Assembly (NCBI GenBank): GCA_001769855.1
Contig: MEPP01000001.1
Location: 288,982-352,981 of the forward strand
DNA: 64,000 bases
Source of the DNA: Bdellovibrionales bacterium GWA2_49_15
GTDB lineage: Bacteria > Bdellovibrionota > Bacteriovoracia > Bacteriovoracales > Bacteriovoracaceae
Direction: 5' to 3'
In this document: positions 17,558-26,476 of the stretch, in pieces
Numbering within the stretch: the stretch's first letter is position 1
Layout of the letters: each line of letters opens with the position of its first letter
The notes under the pieces: model-generated
What the model saw: the letters and a program-made list of their open reading frames with translations, nothing else
What the model was told of the DNA's origin: nothing
Databases searched by the model: none
Program-made: the position numbers and the translations under genes

Positions 17558-19180
17558 TTACATTCTAAAAATACCAAAGTTAGGATCACCCATCGGCTCC
17601 CGCAGACTCACTTCCAAGGCCATGCCCAAAACTTCCCGCGTCTGGTGGGGCATGATGATGCCGTCATCCCAAAGACGAGCGGTGGAATAATAAGGGCTTC
17701 CTTCCTTCTCATATTTTTCAAAGATGGGCCGCTCAAACTCGGCGGTCTCCTGGGCACTCATCTGAGTCTTGCCCTGGGCCTTAAGCGATCCCTGGCGTAC
17801 CGTCGATAAAACTTTAGAGGCCTGCTCCCCACCCATGACCGAGATTCGGGCATTCGGCCACATGAAGAGAAAACGTGGATTGTAGGCGCGGCCGCACATG
17901 CCGTAATTTCCCGCCCCAAAGCTGCCACCGATAATAAGGGTAAGCTTGGGAACGTTCACGGTTGAAACCGCCGTCACCATCTTGGCGCCGTGGCGGGCGA
18001 TTCCCTCGGATTCGTACTTCTTGCCGATCATAAAACCGGTGATATTTTGTAAAAAGATCAGGGGAATTTTGCGTTGCCCGCACAGCTCGATAAAATGGGC
18101 GCCCTTCACCGCGCTTTCAGAAAATAAAATACCATTGTTGGCGACAATCCCCACCGGATAGCCATAGAGATTGGCGAAGCCGCAAACCAGGGTGTTGCCA
18201 TAATTTTCTTTAAACTCATGAAAGAGAGAGCCGTCGACGATGCGAGCGATAACCTCGCGAACATCGTAGGGAATTTTCACCTCGGCCGGAATAACACCAT
18301 AGAGTTCCTCGGCGGCATAAAGAGGTTCTTTAATTTTGAGTCGACGAACCTGCCCCTCGCGAATCCGGGCGGCCTGATCATTGATATTGGCGAGAATATT
18401 GCGCGCAATCACCATGGCCTCATTTTCATCGTGAGCATAGTGATCGGTCACGCCACTTTCAAAGCAGTGTACCTTAGCGCCGCCCAGCTCTTCGGCGGTC
18501 ACATCCTCACCTGTTGCGGCCTTGACCAAAGGTGGACCGCCTAAAAAAATGGTACCGTTATCTTTGACAATAATAGATTCGTCGCTCATCGCCGGCACAT
18601 AGGCACCACCGGCGGTACAAGAACCGCACACCACGGCAATCTGAGGAATACCCCGGGCCGACATTTGCGCCTGATTATAAAAAATTCTCCCGAAGTGATC
18701 GCGGTCGGGAAAAACTTCGTCCTGGAGGGGAAGATAGGCCCCGCCGGAGTCCACCAGGTAAACACAGGGAAGGCGATTTTGAAGGGCAACTTCCTGGGCG
18801 CGAACATGCTTTTTCACCGTCAGCGGCAGGTAGCTTCCCCCTTTGACGGTGGCATCATTGGCGACGAACATACATTCCACACCGTGAACGCGGCCAATTC
18901 CGGTCACCACCCCGGCAGACGGGGCTTCGTCATCGTAAATTCCATTGGCGGCCAAAGCACTTAGCTCAAGAAAAGGAGAACCGGGATCGGCAATGGCCTC
19001 GATTCTCTCTCGCGCCAATTTTTTCCCGCGCACGCGATGCCGCTCTACCGAGTGAGCATCCCCGCCCTTTCGAACTTCGGCCAACTTGGCGGCCAAGACT
19101 TTGCTTAAGTTTTTATGGTGGGCGTGCCGGGTCTTGAATTCATCAGAATTGCTATCAACATTGGAATTCAACGCGTTCAT
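17558..19180 (-). CDS. liuB: Carboxyltransferase (beta) subunit of methylcrotonyl-CoA carboxylase
   Basis: A 540-residue acyl-CoA carboxyltransferase that moves the carboxyl group from carboxybiotin to the acyl-CoA. Typical parts: [19 protein letters not shown] near the N-terminus, [19 protein letters not shown] and [18 protein letters not shown], which are characteristic of methylcrotonyl- and geranyl-CoA carboxylases, and [19 protein letters not shown] in the C-terminal half. I choose ATG 19180 (MNALNSNVD) because GGAG lies seven bases upstream; the ATG at 19201 has no ribosome site. First gene of the operon; divergent from the beta-helix gene with about 125 bases between. No isovaleryl-CoA dehydrogenase gene accompanies it. 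Confidence 0.92.
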   Translation of the reverse strand: MNALNSNVDSNSDEFKTRHAHHKNLSKVLAAKLAEVRKGGDAHSVERHRVRGKKLARERIEAIADPGSPFLELSALAANGIYDDEAPSAGVVTGIGRVHGVECMFVANDATVKGGSYLPLTVKKHVRAQEVALQNRLPCVYLVDSGGAYLPLQDEVFPDRDHFGRIFYNQAQMSARGIPQIAVVCGSCTAGGAYVPAMSDESIIVKDNGTIFLGGPPLVKAATGEDVTAEELGGAKVHCFESGVTDHYAHDENEAMVIARNILANINDQAARIREGQVRRLKIKEPLYAAEELYGVIPAEVKIPYDVREVIARIVDGSLFHEFKENYGNTLVCGFANLYGYPVGIVANNGILFSESAVKGAHFIELCGQRKIPLIFLQNITGFMIGKKYESEGIARHGAKMVTAVSTVNVPKLTLIIGGSFGAGNYGMCGRAYNPRFLFMWPNARISVMGGEQASKVLSTVRQGSLKAQGKTQMSAQETAEFERPIFEKYEKEGSPYYSTARLWDDGIIMPHQTREVLGMALEVSLREPMGDPNFGIFRM

Positions 19181-19305
19181 GGGCGACTCCAAAATACTCA
19201 TCTAACAAAGGTAATTATGATTCCTGAGGCATTTTATGTTATCCTTTTAGGGAATACAACCAAGCGATTTTATGCCAGGGATGAAAATTCGATTCAGGAA
19301 AAATC

Positions 19306-20700
19306 ATGAATAAAGATCATTGGTGGCACTTGGCCAAAAGGTTCATCATCGGTATTTTGGCCCTGATCGGGCTTTATTCCCTATCCCGGTTACAACCAAT
19401 CAGCGATCTCTTGGCACGGTTGGACGGCTTCTTCAATACTCCCTCGATGAGGTCCAGCATTACCCAGGCCCAGATTAAACGCGGCCAAGACTATTGGTCC
19501 CCAAAAGGGTTGCGCAAGATGGCGCCCAAAGCGCCCGGACTTTGGAGGGTCTCGGATAACCAGCAGGACTGGTCGGACGGCCCAGAACTGGCGGCGATTC
19601 TTTATAATGCCGCAGAGATGGATGTGGTGGAAATTTCGCCCGGCACCTATAAACTGGATAAATTGGTCATTAACCATCCTATCTTGATCAAGGGTACGGG
19701 CCCTCGACCCAAAGATGTCGTGATTGAAATCTCACAAAAGAGTGAAATCGACCTCTTTCGCGCCAAAATTAAAAAAGTTGAATTTCAAGGGCTCACCATC
19801 AAGGCCGTGGGCCAGACCTTTTACAATGACGCTTTTTTAACCATCAAGGACGCTGAGGTCGGGCTTTATAAAACCAGCTTCCTAAGCTCAGGCCATCAGT
19901 TCTTTGCCAGTCTCTCGCGCAACAGTAAGCTGGTGGGACGCGAGTGTGAATTTTCTTCCGGCGATCAGTTCGATACTTTATTCTTGGAAGGAAAATCCCA
20001 GCTTGATCTTGATAATTGTCATTTCAAGGATCACAAGGTGGCGGTGGGCACCCACGTAAACAACTTTGAGGGCAATATTTCCATCAGCAACTCCGACATT
20101 GTCAATTCCAGGGCCCATGGCCTGATGATTTATGGTGGCAATTTAAAACTGGAAAATGTGGAATTCCACCATGGGCAAGGGGGAGTCTACTTGGGAAATA
20201 AGGCCAAAGCCACTCTTACGTCTATCATCTTCGATGGCCTCACCATTAATGGCATGGAAATATCCGATGGGGCTTCGGCCCAGTTGAACGATGTCTCGAT
20301 CACCGCCGAGCATACCGCGATCTTGGCCCTTGGTGCGGGAAGCACCATCTCGGGCCAAGAGGTCACTCTCCTGGGAGGCCAACGCGGACTCCATCTCAGA
20401 CAAGGGGCGGTGGGCACGCTGTCCCAGTCCACTCTGCAGGCCGCGACCATTTCGGGCATCACCCTGGAACGTCAGAGCACCCTCACCTTGGAGGAAACCA
20501 ATTTCGAGCTGACGACGGGCAATTGCATCGAGGCCAAAGATTCCGTGGCCACCTTGCGCACGGTGACCATGGCGGGTTGCCTCTTTGGCCTCAATCTCAA
20601 TCAGAACTGCCTGATTAAACACAAGCAGCTGACCTTCAAGAATAACAAGGAAAAAATTCACAACAATTTTAATTCTTCAAAGGTACAGGAACTTCCGTAG
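19306..20700 (+). CDS. Membrane-anchored right-handed beta-helix protein
   Basis: A 464-residue protein with one N-terminal membrane segment (about 10-27, RFIIGILALIGLYSLSRL) and no cleavage site, so it probably stays in the inner membrane with the bulk in the periplasm. From about residue 95 the chain consists of short repeating units of about 22-25 residues with patterns such as ISNSDIVNSRAHGLMIYGG and VSITAEHTAILALG. These are typical coils of pectate-lyase-like parallel beta-helices (NosD/CASH type). Such folds often bind or cut polysaccharides, but no catalytic cluster can be picked out. It stands alone, divergent from the leucine operon and convergent with the sigma-factor gene, leaving only five bases between stops. 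Confidence 0.72.
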   Translation: MNKDHWWHLAKRFIIGILALIGLYSLSRLQPISDLLARLDGFFNTPSMRSSITQAQIKRGQDYWSPKGLRKMAPKAPGLWRVSDNQQDWSDGPELAAILYNAAEMDVVEISPGTYKLDKLVINHPILIKGTGPRPKDVVIEISQKSEIDLFRAKIKKVEFQGLTIKAVGQTFYNDAFLTIKDAEVGLYKTSFLSSGHQFFASLSRNSKLVGRECEFSSGDQFDTLFLEGKSQLDLDNCHFKDHKVAVGTHVNNFEGNISISNSDIVNSRAHGLMIYGGNLKLENVEFHHGQGGVYLGNKAKATLTSIIFDGLTINGMEISDGASAQLNDVSITAEHTAILALGAGSTISGQEVTLLGGQRGLHLRQGAVGTLSQSTLQAATISGITLERQSTLTLEETNFELTTGNCIEAKDSVATLRTVTMAGCLFGLNLNQNCLIKHKQLTFKNNKEKIHNNFNSSKVQELP

Positions 20701-20705
20701 CACGA

Positions 20706-21389
20706 TCAGGAAGCTGTCTCGGTGGATTCGCTGAAGTTATAGCTCAACCAATCTTCTAACTTTGCCTTCGCCTCACCATGGAGCTGCGAAATGCGTGCCT
20801 GGCAGAGTCCCATCATCCGGCCGATCTGGCGCAAAGTTTGTCCCTCATAATAATACATGTGCAAAATCTTGCCCTCTCGATCACCCAGGTCACTCATGGC
20901 CTTGGCCACCAGTTGATTATTGGATTTGGTGATGGCCGAATCCAAGAGCACGTTCTGATTGGTATTATTTTTCAGCTGACGTTTTGCCAAGGCATCCTCA
21001 AAGGAAAGCACGCGCCCGCACTCGCCCTCACTCGGTCCGGTGGCGCTGTGAGAAGAGTGAAAGGCCTGATCTTCACTTTCCTTAACTTGCTTGCGCCGTC
21101 CACGAGTCAAAATGTCCAGCTCGCGCAGCTCATCGATCATGGCACCGCGAATGCGAAACTCGGCATAGGTTTTAAATTTGACACCACGTTTATGATCGAA
21201 GCGATCAACCGCCTCAAGGAGCCCGATCACTCCGGTTGAAACGAGATCATCGTAATCAACATTTTGGGGCAATTTTTGTTTGAGCTTTTTGGCCAAGAGC
21301 TGCACCAAAGGAAGATGCTCTAAGATAAGCTTCTCACGCTCTGCCGATGATGGTCGCATAGGGAGGCATTTTTTTGTGGTGTCTAACAT
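20706..21389 (-). CDS. FliA/WhiG-type alternative sigma factor lacking a recognisable region 3
   Basis: A 227-residue sigma-70 family protein. Region 2 is strong: DYDDLVSTGVIGLLEAVDRFD then FKTYAEFRIRGAMIDELRELD (about 45-95), as in flagellar/sporulation-type sigma-28. Region 4 is also clear: ALGDREG-like start, YYYEGQTLRQIGRMMGLCQARISQLHGEAKAKL (about 165-215), with the helix-turn-helix. Between them, where FliA proteins carry the helical region 3, there is a polar, serine-rich stretch (about 100-155) that does not resemble it. An AAGGAG ribosome site precedes the ATG. No flagellar or anti-sigma gene lies nearby; the upstream same-strand gene encodes a large exported protein 79 bases away, so co-transcription is possible. 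Confidence 0.85.
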   Translation of the reverse strand: MLDTTKKCLPMRPSSAEREKLILEHLPLVQLLAKKLKQKLPQNVDYDDLVSTGVIGLLEAVDRFDHKRGVKFKTYAEFRIRGAMIDELRELDILTRGRRKQVKESEDQAFHSSHSATGPSEGECGRVLSFEDALAKRQLKNNTNQNVLLDSAITKSNNQLVAKAMSDLGDREGKILHMYYYEGQTLRQIGRMMGLCQARISQLHGEAKAKLEDWLSYNFSESTETAS

Positions 21390-21468
21390 ACGTGCTACTC
21401 CTTTATCGCGGTCCTACTTCTCCTCCCCAAGAGTTGCAGGACGATTATTATTCAAGCTGATTTCTGGC

Positions 21469-24234
21469 TCATTGTCCGTTCATTAAATTCAGTAAATCCT
21501 GATGGCGCACTCGTTTCTCCGGTGCGGGTGTCGGCGTCGCCGTCGGAGCGACAACCGGCGCCCCTACTGAGGCGATAGCTCTGCCTTTTTTCTTCTTTCC
21601 ACCTGCCGCAGGCGCGGCGGTTCCATCGGGCACATAGGCGATCACACCTTCACCATTATTCTGGGCGACGTAGACTGTAATCGTTTGATCTGTATTCACC
21701 ACATAGATCGGAGCACCGTTGGCGAGAGCATACATTTGCTGTCGTTTCACACTATCAGCGGCATCAAATTCGGCACGAGGAATAATGAGCTGACCGGCAT
21801 TGGGCGCAAAGCTGGCACCATTTAAGGTCAGGCCCATTCCCGACACATTGGAGACGAAACCAAAACTTGAATATAGATCGTAGCCGCTCAGAGTTTCGCC
21901 GGAAGAAAGGCCAAGAGGAGCACCGGGACCCACACCTGTCGGGCCTGCAACTGGAGCGACGCCTCCGCCTGCGGCACCAGGAGCGGATGGTGGTGGAGGA
22001 GCGACGGGGCCGGCCGAACCTTTCGGCGTCGGAGCAGCACCTAGGCCAGCAGCGGGGGTGCCTGTGGCCAAAGAAGCTGGCAGAACCACGCCACTCGCCG
22101 CGGCCTGTGTGCGCGCGGTGGTTAAATCTGTACGCAAACGTTTGAGCTCATCTTTCAGGCCGCGCATTTCGGCCTCACGATCACGGGCCGCCGCAGTCAA
22201 GGAGTCACCAGTCTCACGACCTTGGCGGGACATGGCGTCTCGCAGTCTCTTCTCACGATCTTCAATCATGCGCTGGAGTTCCGCAATTCGAGTGGCATAA
22301 TCGACGGCACCCGCGCCACCACCTTGGGCCTGACCTCCGGAACCGCTTCCAGAACCGAGAGCACTGGAACCGCCACCACCTAATCCAGCTCCTCCCCCAC
22401 CGGGGAGCAAGGCGGCACTTCCACCTAGATTGCCAAAGTTTCCGCTGGTATTTCCATAGGCCGTATTTCCGTTCGGCGTGGTGCCGTTATTGGCCGGAGC
22501 ATTGTTCACCGGCTCGCCGGTTCCTTCAGGCAATCTCTTCGCGACCGGATCACCGTTTTTGGCAACCGCTTCATTATTTCGGCGACTGTACTGGCGTGTG
22601 ATCTCCGCAGAACGGGGCAGATTGATCACAACCTCTCCCGTAATCTGCCCATTTCGAATGGCACTGCCCTGATTGCGTTGACCGGCGATCAAAGTTCGAT
22701 CAGCACTATTTTCATGCTCAGGCGAGTAGTAAGGCGGGTGATCGGGAATGGTTTCAGGAATGGTGAAAACCAAACTTTGCTCGCTGACGGGCACTCCGGT
22801 GGTATAGTTAAAAATCTCATTCATGGATACGTCCGGGCCTTTGTAAGCGAAGCAGAGGAGCTGGTCCGATTGGGTCGCCGACGATGCGCCTCCCATGGTA
22901 TTCATAAGATCGCTGAAATTTCGACGCTCCTGAGGAGTATTCAAAACACCCAAGAGCGAGGTGATGGAAAATTTATTTTCACCGATCAAAGGACAGAGAG
23001 TGTCTTTTAAAGGCTTTAAAATGCGCTCCTCACACTCAGTGAGATTCCGGGTCAGCTCCGACTTCAAAAATCTTTGGAACTTTAGCATAAAATTTCTTCG
23101 CGTCGGCATGGCACCATTGGCCTCTTTCACATAGTCTTTCAGCTTCGCCAAAAATTCTGCAATCTTGGCAGGACGGACTTCCTCACTTGCGTCCATCACG
23201 TGGGGGGCAATCAGCCCATTTAATCTAAGTTTTGGGTAATCACTCGCGGGAATATTGACCACACCTCCCGATGCCATGGTGGTGAGAGCGGCAAAGAGAA
23301 TGCCACTTAAGCGACGATCGTCCGCACCTGTCTGAACAACCTCAGATGCAGGGGCTTCCGAAGGAGCATCCTCGGCTCCCTCAACCTGTTCCGGTGTATC
23401 TAAGCTCACGGCCTCGAGAAGTCTGGCCTCTTGGAGAAAACCAGAATGGAGGTGTTCCGCATCGTGACCTGGAATCCCAAAACCTTCACTGAAGGTACGG
23501 GTGTAGGCGCGATCGAGAATATCTCCAAAGTTTCTGTCGCCAGTCTCGGGTGCAAAGGCGGCATTGTTCTTGGGCTCCTGCACGGCCCTCATCCCTTCAT
23601 TGAGACGCCTGACGGCCTGGGGATTACAGGCACCGTCCGTTTTGAGTTTTTCGATATAATTTCCCATATTGCCTGGAACGCAAGCCAAACCGTCGCGAGC
23701 AGGAGGTTGAGTGATGGCCGCTCCTTCCGCAGATTGCATAGGAGCAATGGTAGGACGCAGATGTCGATTAAAGGCGGCATAGGTCAGACCGCGGGCGATA
23801 TGGCGAAGCGGGCCGCGCAAGCTATTGACCTTCATGGCGACGGCCGCCTTCATGGCGTGTTCTTCTAACTGAGCAAATCGGGCGGGGCTAATTTTAGGAT
23901 ACATGGCATTTGCGCCACTTGCGGTCACCTCACGAATACAGTTACAAAATCGGCCGTAAGCACTGGGCCCAGGAGTGTTTCGATCAGCGCTACAGGTCAA
24001 TCCGTTCGCGGCAGTAATGACCACTCCCTGACCTGCATTCAGGGCAGGATTGGGACCTCTATCGCAGCCAACAACCGGATCGGGAATCCCATCGCCGTCA
24101 ACGGCTTCAGGGTCCGCCCCCATAATCGTTGCAATACGCCCGGAAGCCATGTAGGCCGCCGCATAGACAGTCCGATCAACTGTATTAAGGAGTAATAGCA
24201 GCGCAAAGATAAACAGGGTACAAGTTCTTTCCAT
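21469..24234 (-). CDS. Large exported protein with Gly/Pro-rich linker and coiled coil, unknown function
   Basis: A 921-residue protein. I start at ATG 24234 (MERTCTLFIFALLLLL, signal peptide ending AAA) because GAGGTG lies nine bases upstream; ATGs at 24288 and 24252 are alternatives. The first 500 residues look globular with about ten cysteines (for example FCNCI and LTECEERILKPLKDTLCPL). Residues about 580-650 are Gly, Asn, Ser and Ala rich. About 655-725 is a charged coiled coil (ELQRMIEDREKRLRD and DELKRLRTDL). Then comes a Pro/Ala/Gly linker, a compact C-terminal domain and a Lys-rich and Pro-rich tail. No known family is recognised. The architecture suggests a secreted or cell-envelope structural protein. 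Confidence 0.65.
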   Translation of the reverse strand: MERTCTLFIFALLLLLNTVDRTVYAAAYMASGRIATIMGADPEAVDGDGIPDPVVGCDRGPNPALNAGQGVVITAANGLTCSADRNTPGPSAYGRFCNCIREVTASGANAMYPKISPARFAQLEEHAMKAAVAMKVNSLRGPLRHIARGLTYAAFNRHLRPTIAPMQSAEGAAITQPPARDGLACVPGNMGNYIEKLKTDGACNPQAVRRLNEGMRAVQEPKNNAAFAPETGDRNFGDILDRAYTRTFSEGFGIPGHDAEHLHSGFLQEARLLEAVSLDTPEQVEGAEDAPSEAPASEVVQTGADDRRLSGILFAALTTMASGGVVNIPASDYPKLRLNGLIAPHVMDASEEVRPAKIAEFLAKLKDYVKEANGAMPTRRNFMLKFQRFLKSELTRNLTECEERILKPLKDTLCPLIGENKFSITSLLGVLNTPQERRNFSDLMNTMGGASSATQSDQLLCFAYKGPDVSMNEIFNYTTGVPVSEQSLVFTIPETIPDHPPYYSPEHENSADRTLIAGQRNQGSAIRNGQITGEVVINLPRSAEITRQYSRRNNEAVAKNGDPVAKRLPEGTGEPVNNAPANNGTTPNGNTAYGNTSGNFGNLGGSAALLPGGGGAGLGGGGSSALGSGSGSGGQAQGGGAGAVDYATRIAELQRMIEDREKRLRDAMSRQGRETGDSLTAAARDREAEMRGLKDELKRLRTDLTTARTQAAASGVVLPASLATGTPAAGLGAAPTPKGSAGPVAPPPPSAPGAAGGGVAPVAGPTGVGPGAPLGLSSGETLSGYDLYSSFGFVSNVSGMGLTLNGASFAPNAGQLIIPRAEFDAADSVKRQQMYALANGAPIYVVNTDQTITVYVAQNNGEGVIAYVPDGTAAPAAGGKKKKGRAIASVGAPVVAPTATPTPAPEKRVRHQDLLNLMNGQ

Positions 24235-24394
24235 ATATACACCTCTATTCATCTTTCTTTTCGGGCAATCTTCCATAAACTTGAGCATTTTTATCTCCTA
24301 ATTCCATTGTCAGGGGTGGCCCTTTTACGATCAATCTTTTTCCATAATTTATTTTTCAAGCGTCCAGAGTTCGAACGGCTTGGGCCCCAACCAT

Positions 24395-24414
24395 TTGAAA
24401 ATTCTGATTTTCAA
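24395..24414. promoter_or_regulatory. Inverted repeat in the divergent region before acetyl-CoA synthetase
   Basis: A perfect inverted repeat with eight-base arms (TTGAAAAT and ATTTTCAA) and a four-base spacer, in the roughly 345-base gap between the divergent exported-protein gene and the acetyl-CoA synthetase gene. Size and position fit a binding site for a dimeric regulator. There is no T run, so a terminator is unlikely. Nothing else was recognised in this gap. Confidence 0.25.
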
Positions 24415-24580
24415 GATAAGATGTCTAAAAATTGGACAGTCTGAGGGCGGGTTTTGAATTGCCAGAAAAAGTTGTCATGTAAAAGTCTCACACTCAACGC
24501 TTTTGAGGTTTTACAAAAGGCCGTACACTCATTGCACACTTCCCACACCATTCCAGAGGGTTAACGAAGGAGTCTTTTGT

Positions 24581-26476
24581 ATGAAAACTATTCACAATTT
24601 CGACGAGTATTTACGCCAAGTTGAAGAGGCCAAAGCCAATCCCACCCAATATTGGGGTGAGGTGGCCCGTGATTTGGAATGGTTTAAGCCATGGGATCAG
24701 GTCTCATCCGGCAATTTTTCCGAGCTAAATATAAAATGGTTTGAAGGTGCCACCACCAATATGAGCACCAACTGCCTGGACCGCCACCTGAAAACCAGGG
24801 GACACCAGACCGCGCTTATCTATGTCGCCAATGACCCCAAGCAGGCCCCGCTCAAGATAAACTACCTGGAGCTTCACCAAAAAGTTTGTCGCATGGCCTC
24901 GGTCTTCACCAATCTGGGAATCAAAAAAGGTGATGTCATCTGCTTCTATATGGGAATGGTGCCCGAGCTGATGATCGGCATCTTGGCCGCCACAAGAATC
25001 GGCGCCATTCACTCCGTGGTCTTCGGCGGCTTTTCCGCCCAATCCCTCGCCGGGCGCATTCAAGATTGCGAGGCAAAGCTCTTGGTCACCAACGATGGAG
25101 GACATCGCGGTGACAAGATTATTCCCCTCAAACAAGTTTGTGATGAGGCCCTCAAAGAATGTCCGTCTATCAAAACCGTCATCGTCCATCGGCGCACAAA
25201 GAATAATATTTCGATGACCGAGGATCGGGATTTCTGGCTGCATGATCTGGAGACCACCGCCACCACCGTCCTGCCTGCCACTCCCATGAAGTCCGAAGAT
25301 CCGCTCTTCATTCTATACACCAGCGGTTCCACCGGACGGCCAAAAGGTTTAATGCACACCACGGGCGGATACATGGTGTACGCCTATCACACCTTTCGCA
25401 ATGTCTTCCAAATGAAGGCCGAAGATATTTTCTGGTGTACCGCCGATATCGGCTGGGTCACCGGGCATACCTACCTGACCTACGGCCCGCTGTTAAATGG
25501 CAACACCACGGTCATGTACGAAGGCCTTCCGGTGTATCCCGATGCCGGACGTTTCTGGAATATTATTGACCAGCTCAAGGTCACCCATTTTTACACCGCC
25601 CCCACCGCCATCCGGGCCCTCCAGGCCATGGATCTGTCGTTTGTGAGTAAATATAAACTTGATTCCCTCAAAGTTTTAGGCAGCGTGGGTGAGCCCATCA
25701 ACGAGGAAGCTTGGGAGTGGTACCACCGCAATATTGGCAAGGGCCGTTGTCCCATCGTGGACACCTGGTGGCAGACGGAAACCGGCGGCATTATGATTAG
25801 TCCCCTGGCCCACGTGACAGAATGTATCCCCGCCCACGCCACCTATCCGCTTCCCGGCATCTCTCCCATCTTGGTCGACAGTAGCGGCAAGGAAATTACC
25901 GAAATTGAGGCGGAAGGAAATCTTTGTATCAAGTCGCCCTGGCCGGGAATTGCCCGCACCGTTTGGGGAGATCATGAGCGCTATCGCCATACTTATTTTG
26001 GCTCTTATCCGGGAATGTATTTTACCGGCGACGGGGCCCGGCGAGATTCCCGGGGCAACTATCGCATCACCGGCAGAGTCGACGATGTGATCAATGTCTC
26101 CGGCCACCGCCTGGGGACGGCCGAGATTGAGGATGCCATCAACACTCACCCCGACATCGTGGAATCGGCGGTGGTCGGCTACCCTCATAAAATTAAGGGC
26201 CAGGGCATCTATGCTTTCTGTATCTGCCCCCACGCCCTTGAGAGTCCCGAGCAAGTGAGGCAGGAGCTGATCGCCGCCGTGAACAAGGTGATCGGCCCGA
26301 TTGCCAAGCCCGACCTCATTCAGTTTGTCACCGGACTTCCCAAAACCCGTTCCGGCAAAATCATGCGCCGGATTTTGCGCAAGGTGGGCGAAGGTGATGT
26401 CTCCAACTTAGGGGACACCTCGACTCTTCTGAACCCTGAGGTGGTGGATGAGATTGTGAAGGGAAAATTGCGCTAA
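24581..26476 (+). CDS. acs: Acetyl-CoA synthetase (AMP-forming)
   Basis: A 631-residue enzyme that makes acetyl-CoA from acetate, ATP and CoA through acetyl-AMP. Seen: the N-terminal ACAS domain (YWGEVARDLEWFKPWDQV), the P-loop-like YTSGSTGRPKGLMHT (about 261-275), the acetate-pocket and hinge segment DTWWQTETGG, and YFTGDGARRD with YRITGRVDDVINVSGHRLGTAEIE. The C-terminal PKTRSGKIMRRILRK holds the lysine that is acetylated in regulated family members, though no Pat or CobB gene is nearby. The start is fixed by the AAGGAG eight bases before ATG 24581. Its 3' end overlaps the convergent Nudix-MBL gene by four bases. Confidence 0.96.
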   Translation: MKTIHNFDEYLRQVEEAKANPTQYWGEVARDLEWFKPWDQVSSGNFSELNIKWFEGATTNMSTNCLDRHLKTRGHQTALIYVANDPKQAPLKINYLELHQKVCRMASVFTNLGIKKGDVICFYMGMVPELMIGILAATRIGAIHSVVFGGFSAQSLAGRIQDCEAKLLVTNDGGHRGDKIIPLKQVCDEALKECPSIKTVIVHRRTKNNISMTEDRDFWLHDLETTATTVLPATPMKSEDPLFILYTSGSTGRPKGLMHTTGGYMVYAYHTFRNVFQMKAEDIFWCTADIGWVTGHTYLTYGPLLNGNTTVMYEGLPVYPDAGRFWNIIDQLKVTHFYTAPTAIRALQAMDLSFVSKYKLDSLKVLGSVGEPINEEAWEWYHRNIGKGRCPIVDTWWQTETGGIMISPLAHVTECIPAHATYPLPGISPILVDSSGKEITEIEAEGNLCIKSPWPGIARTVWGDHERYRHTYFGSYPGMYFTGDGARRDSRGNYRITGRVDDVINVSGHRLGTAEIEDAINTHPDIVESAVVGYPHKIKGQGIYAFCICPHALESPEQVRQELIAAVNKVIGPIAKPDLIQFVTGLPKTRSGKIMRRILRKVGEGDVSNLGDTSTLLNPEVVDEIVKGKLR

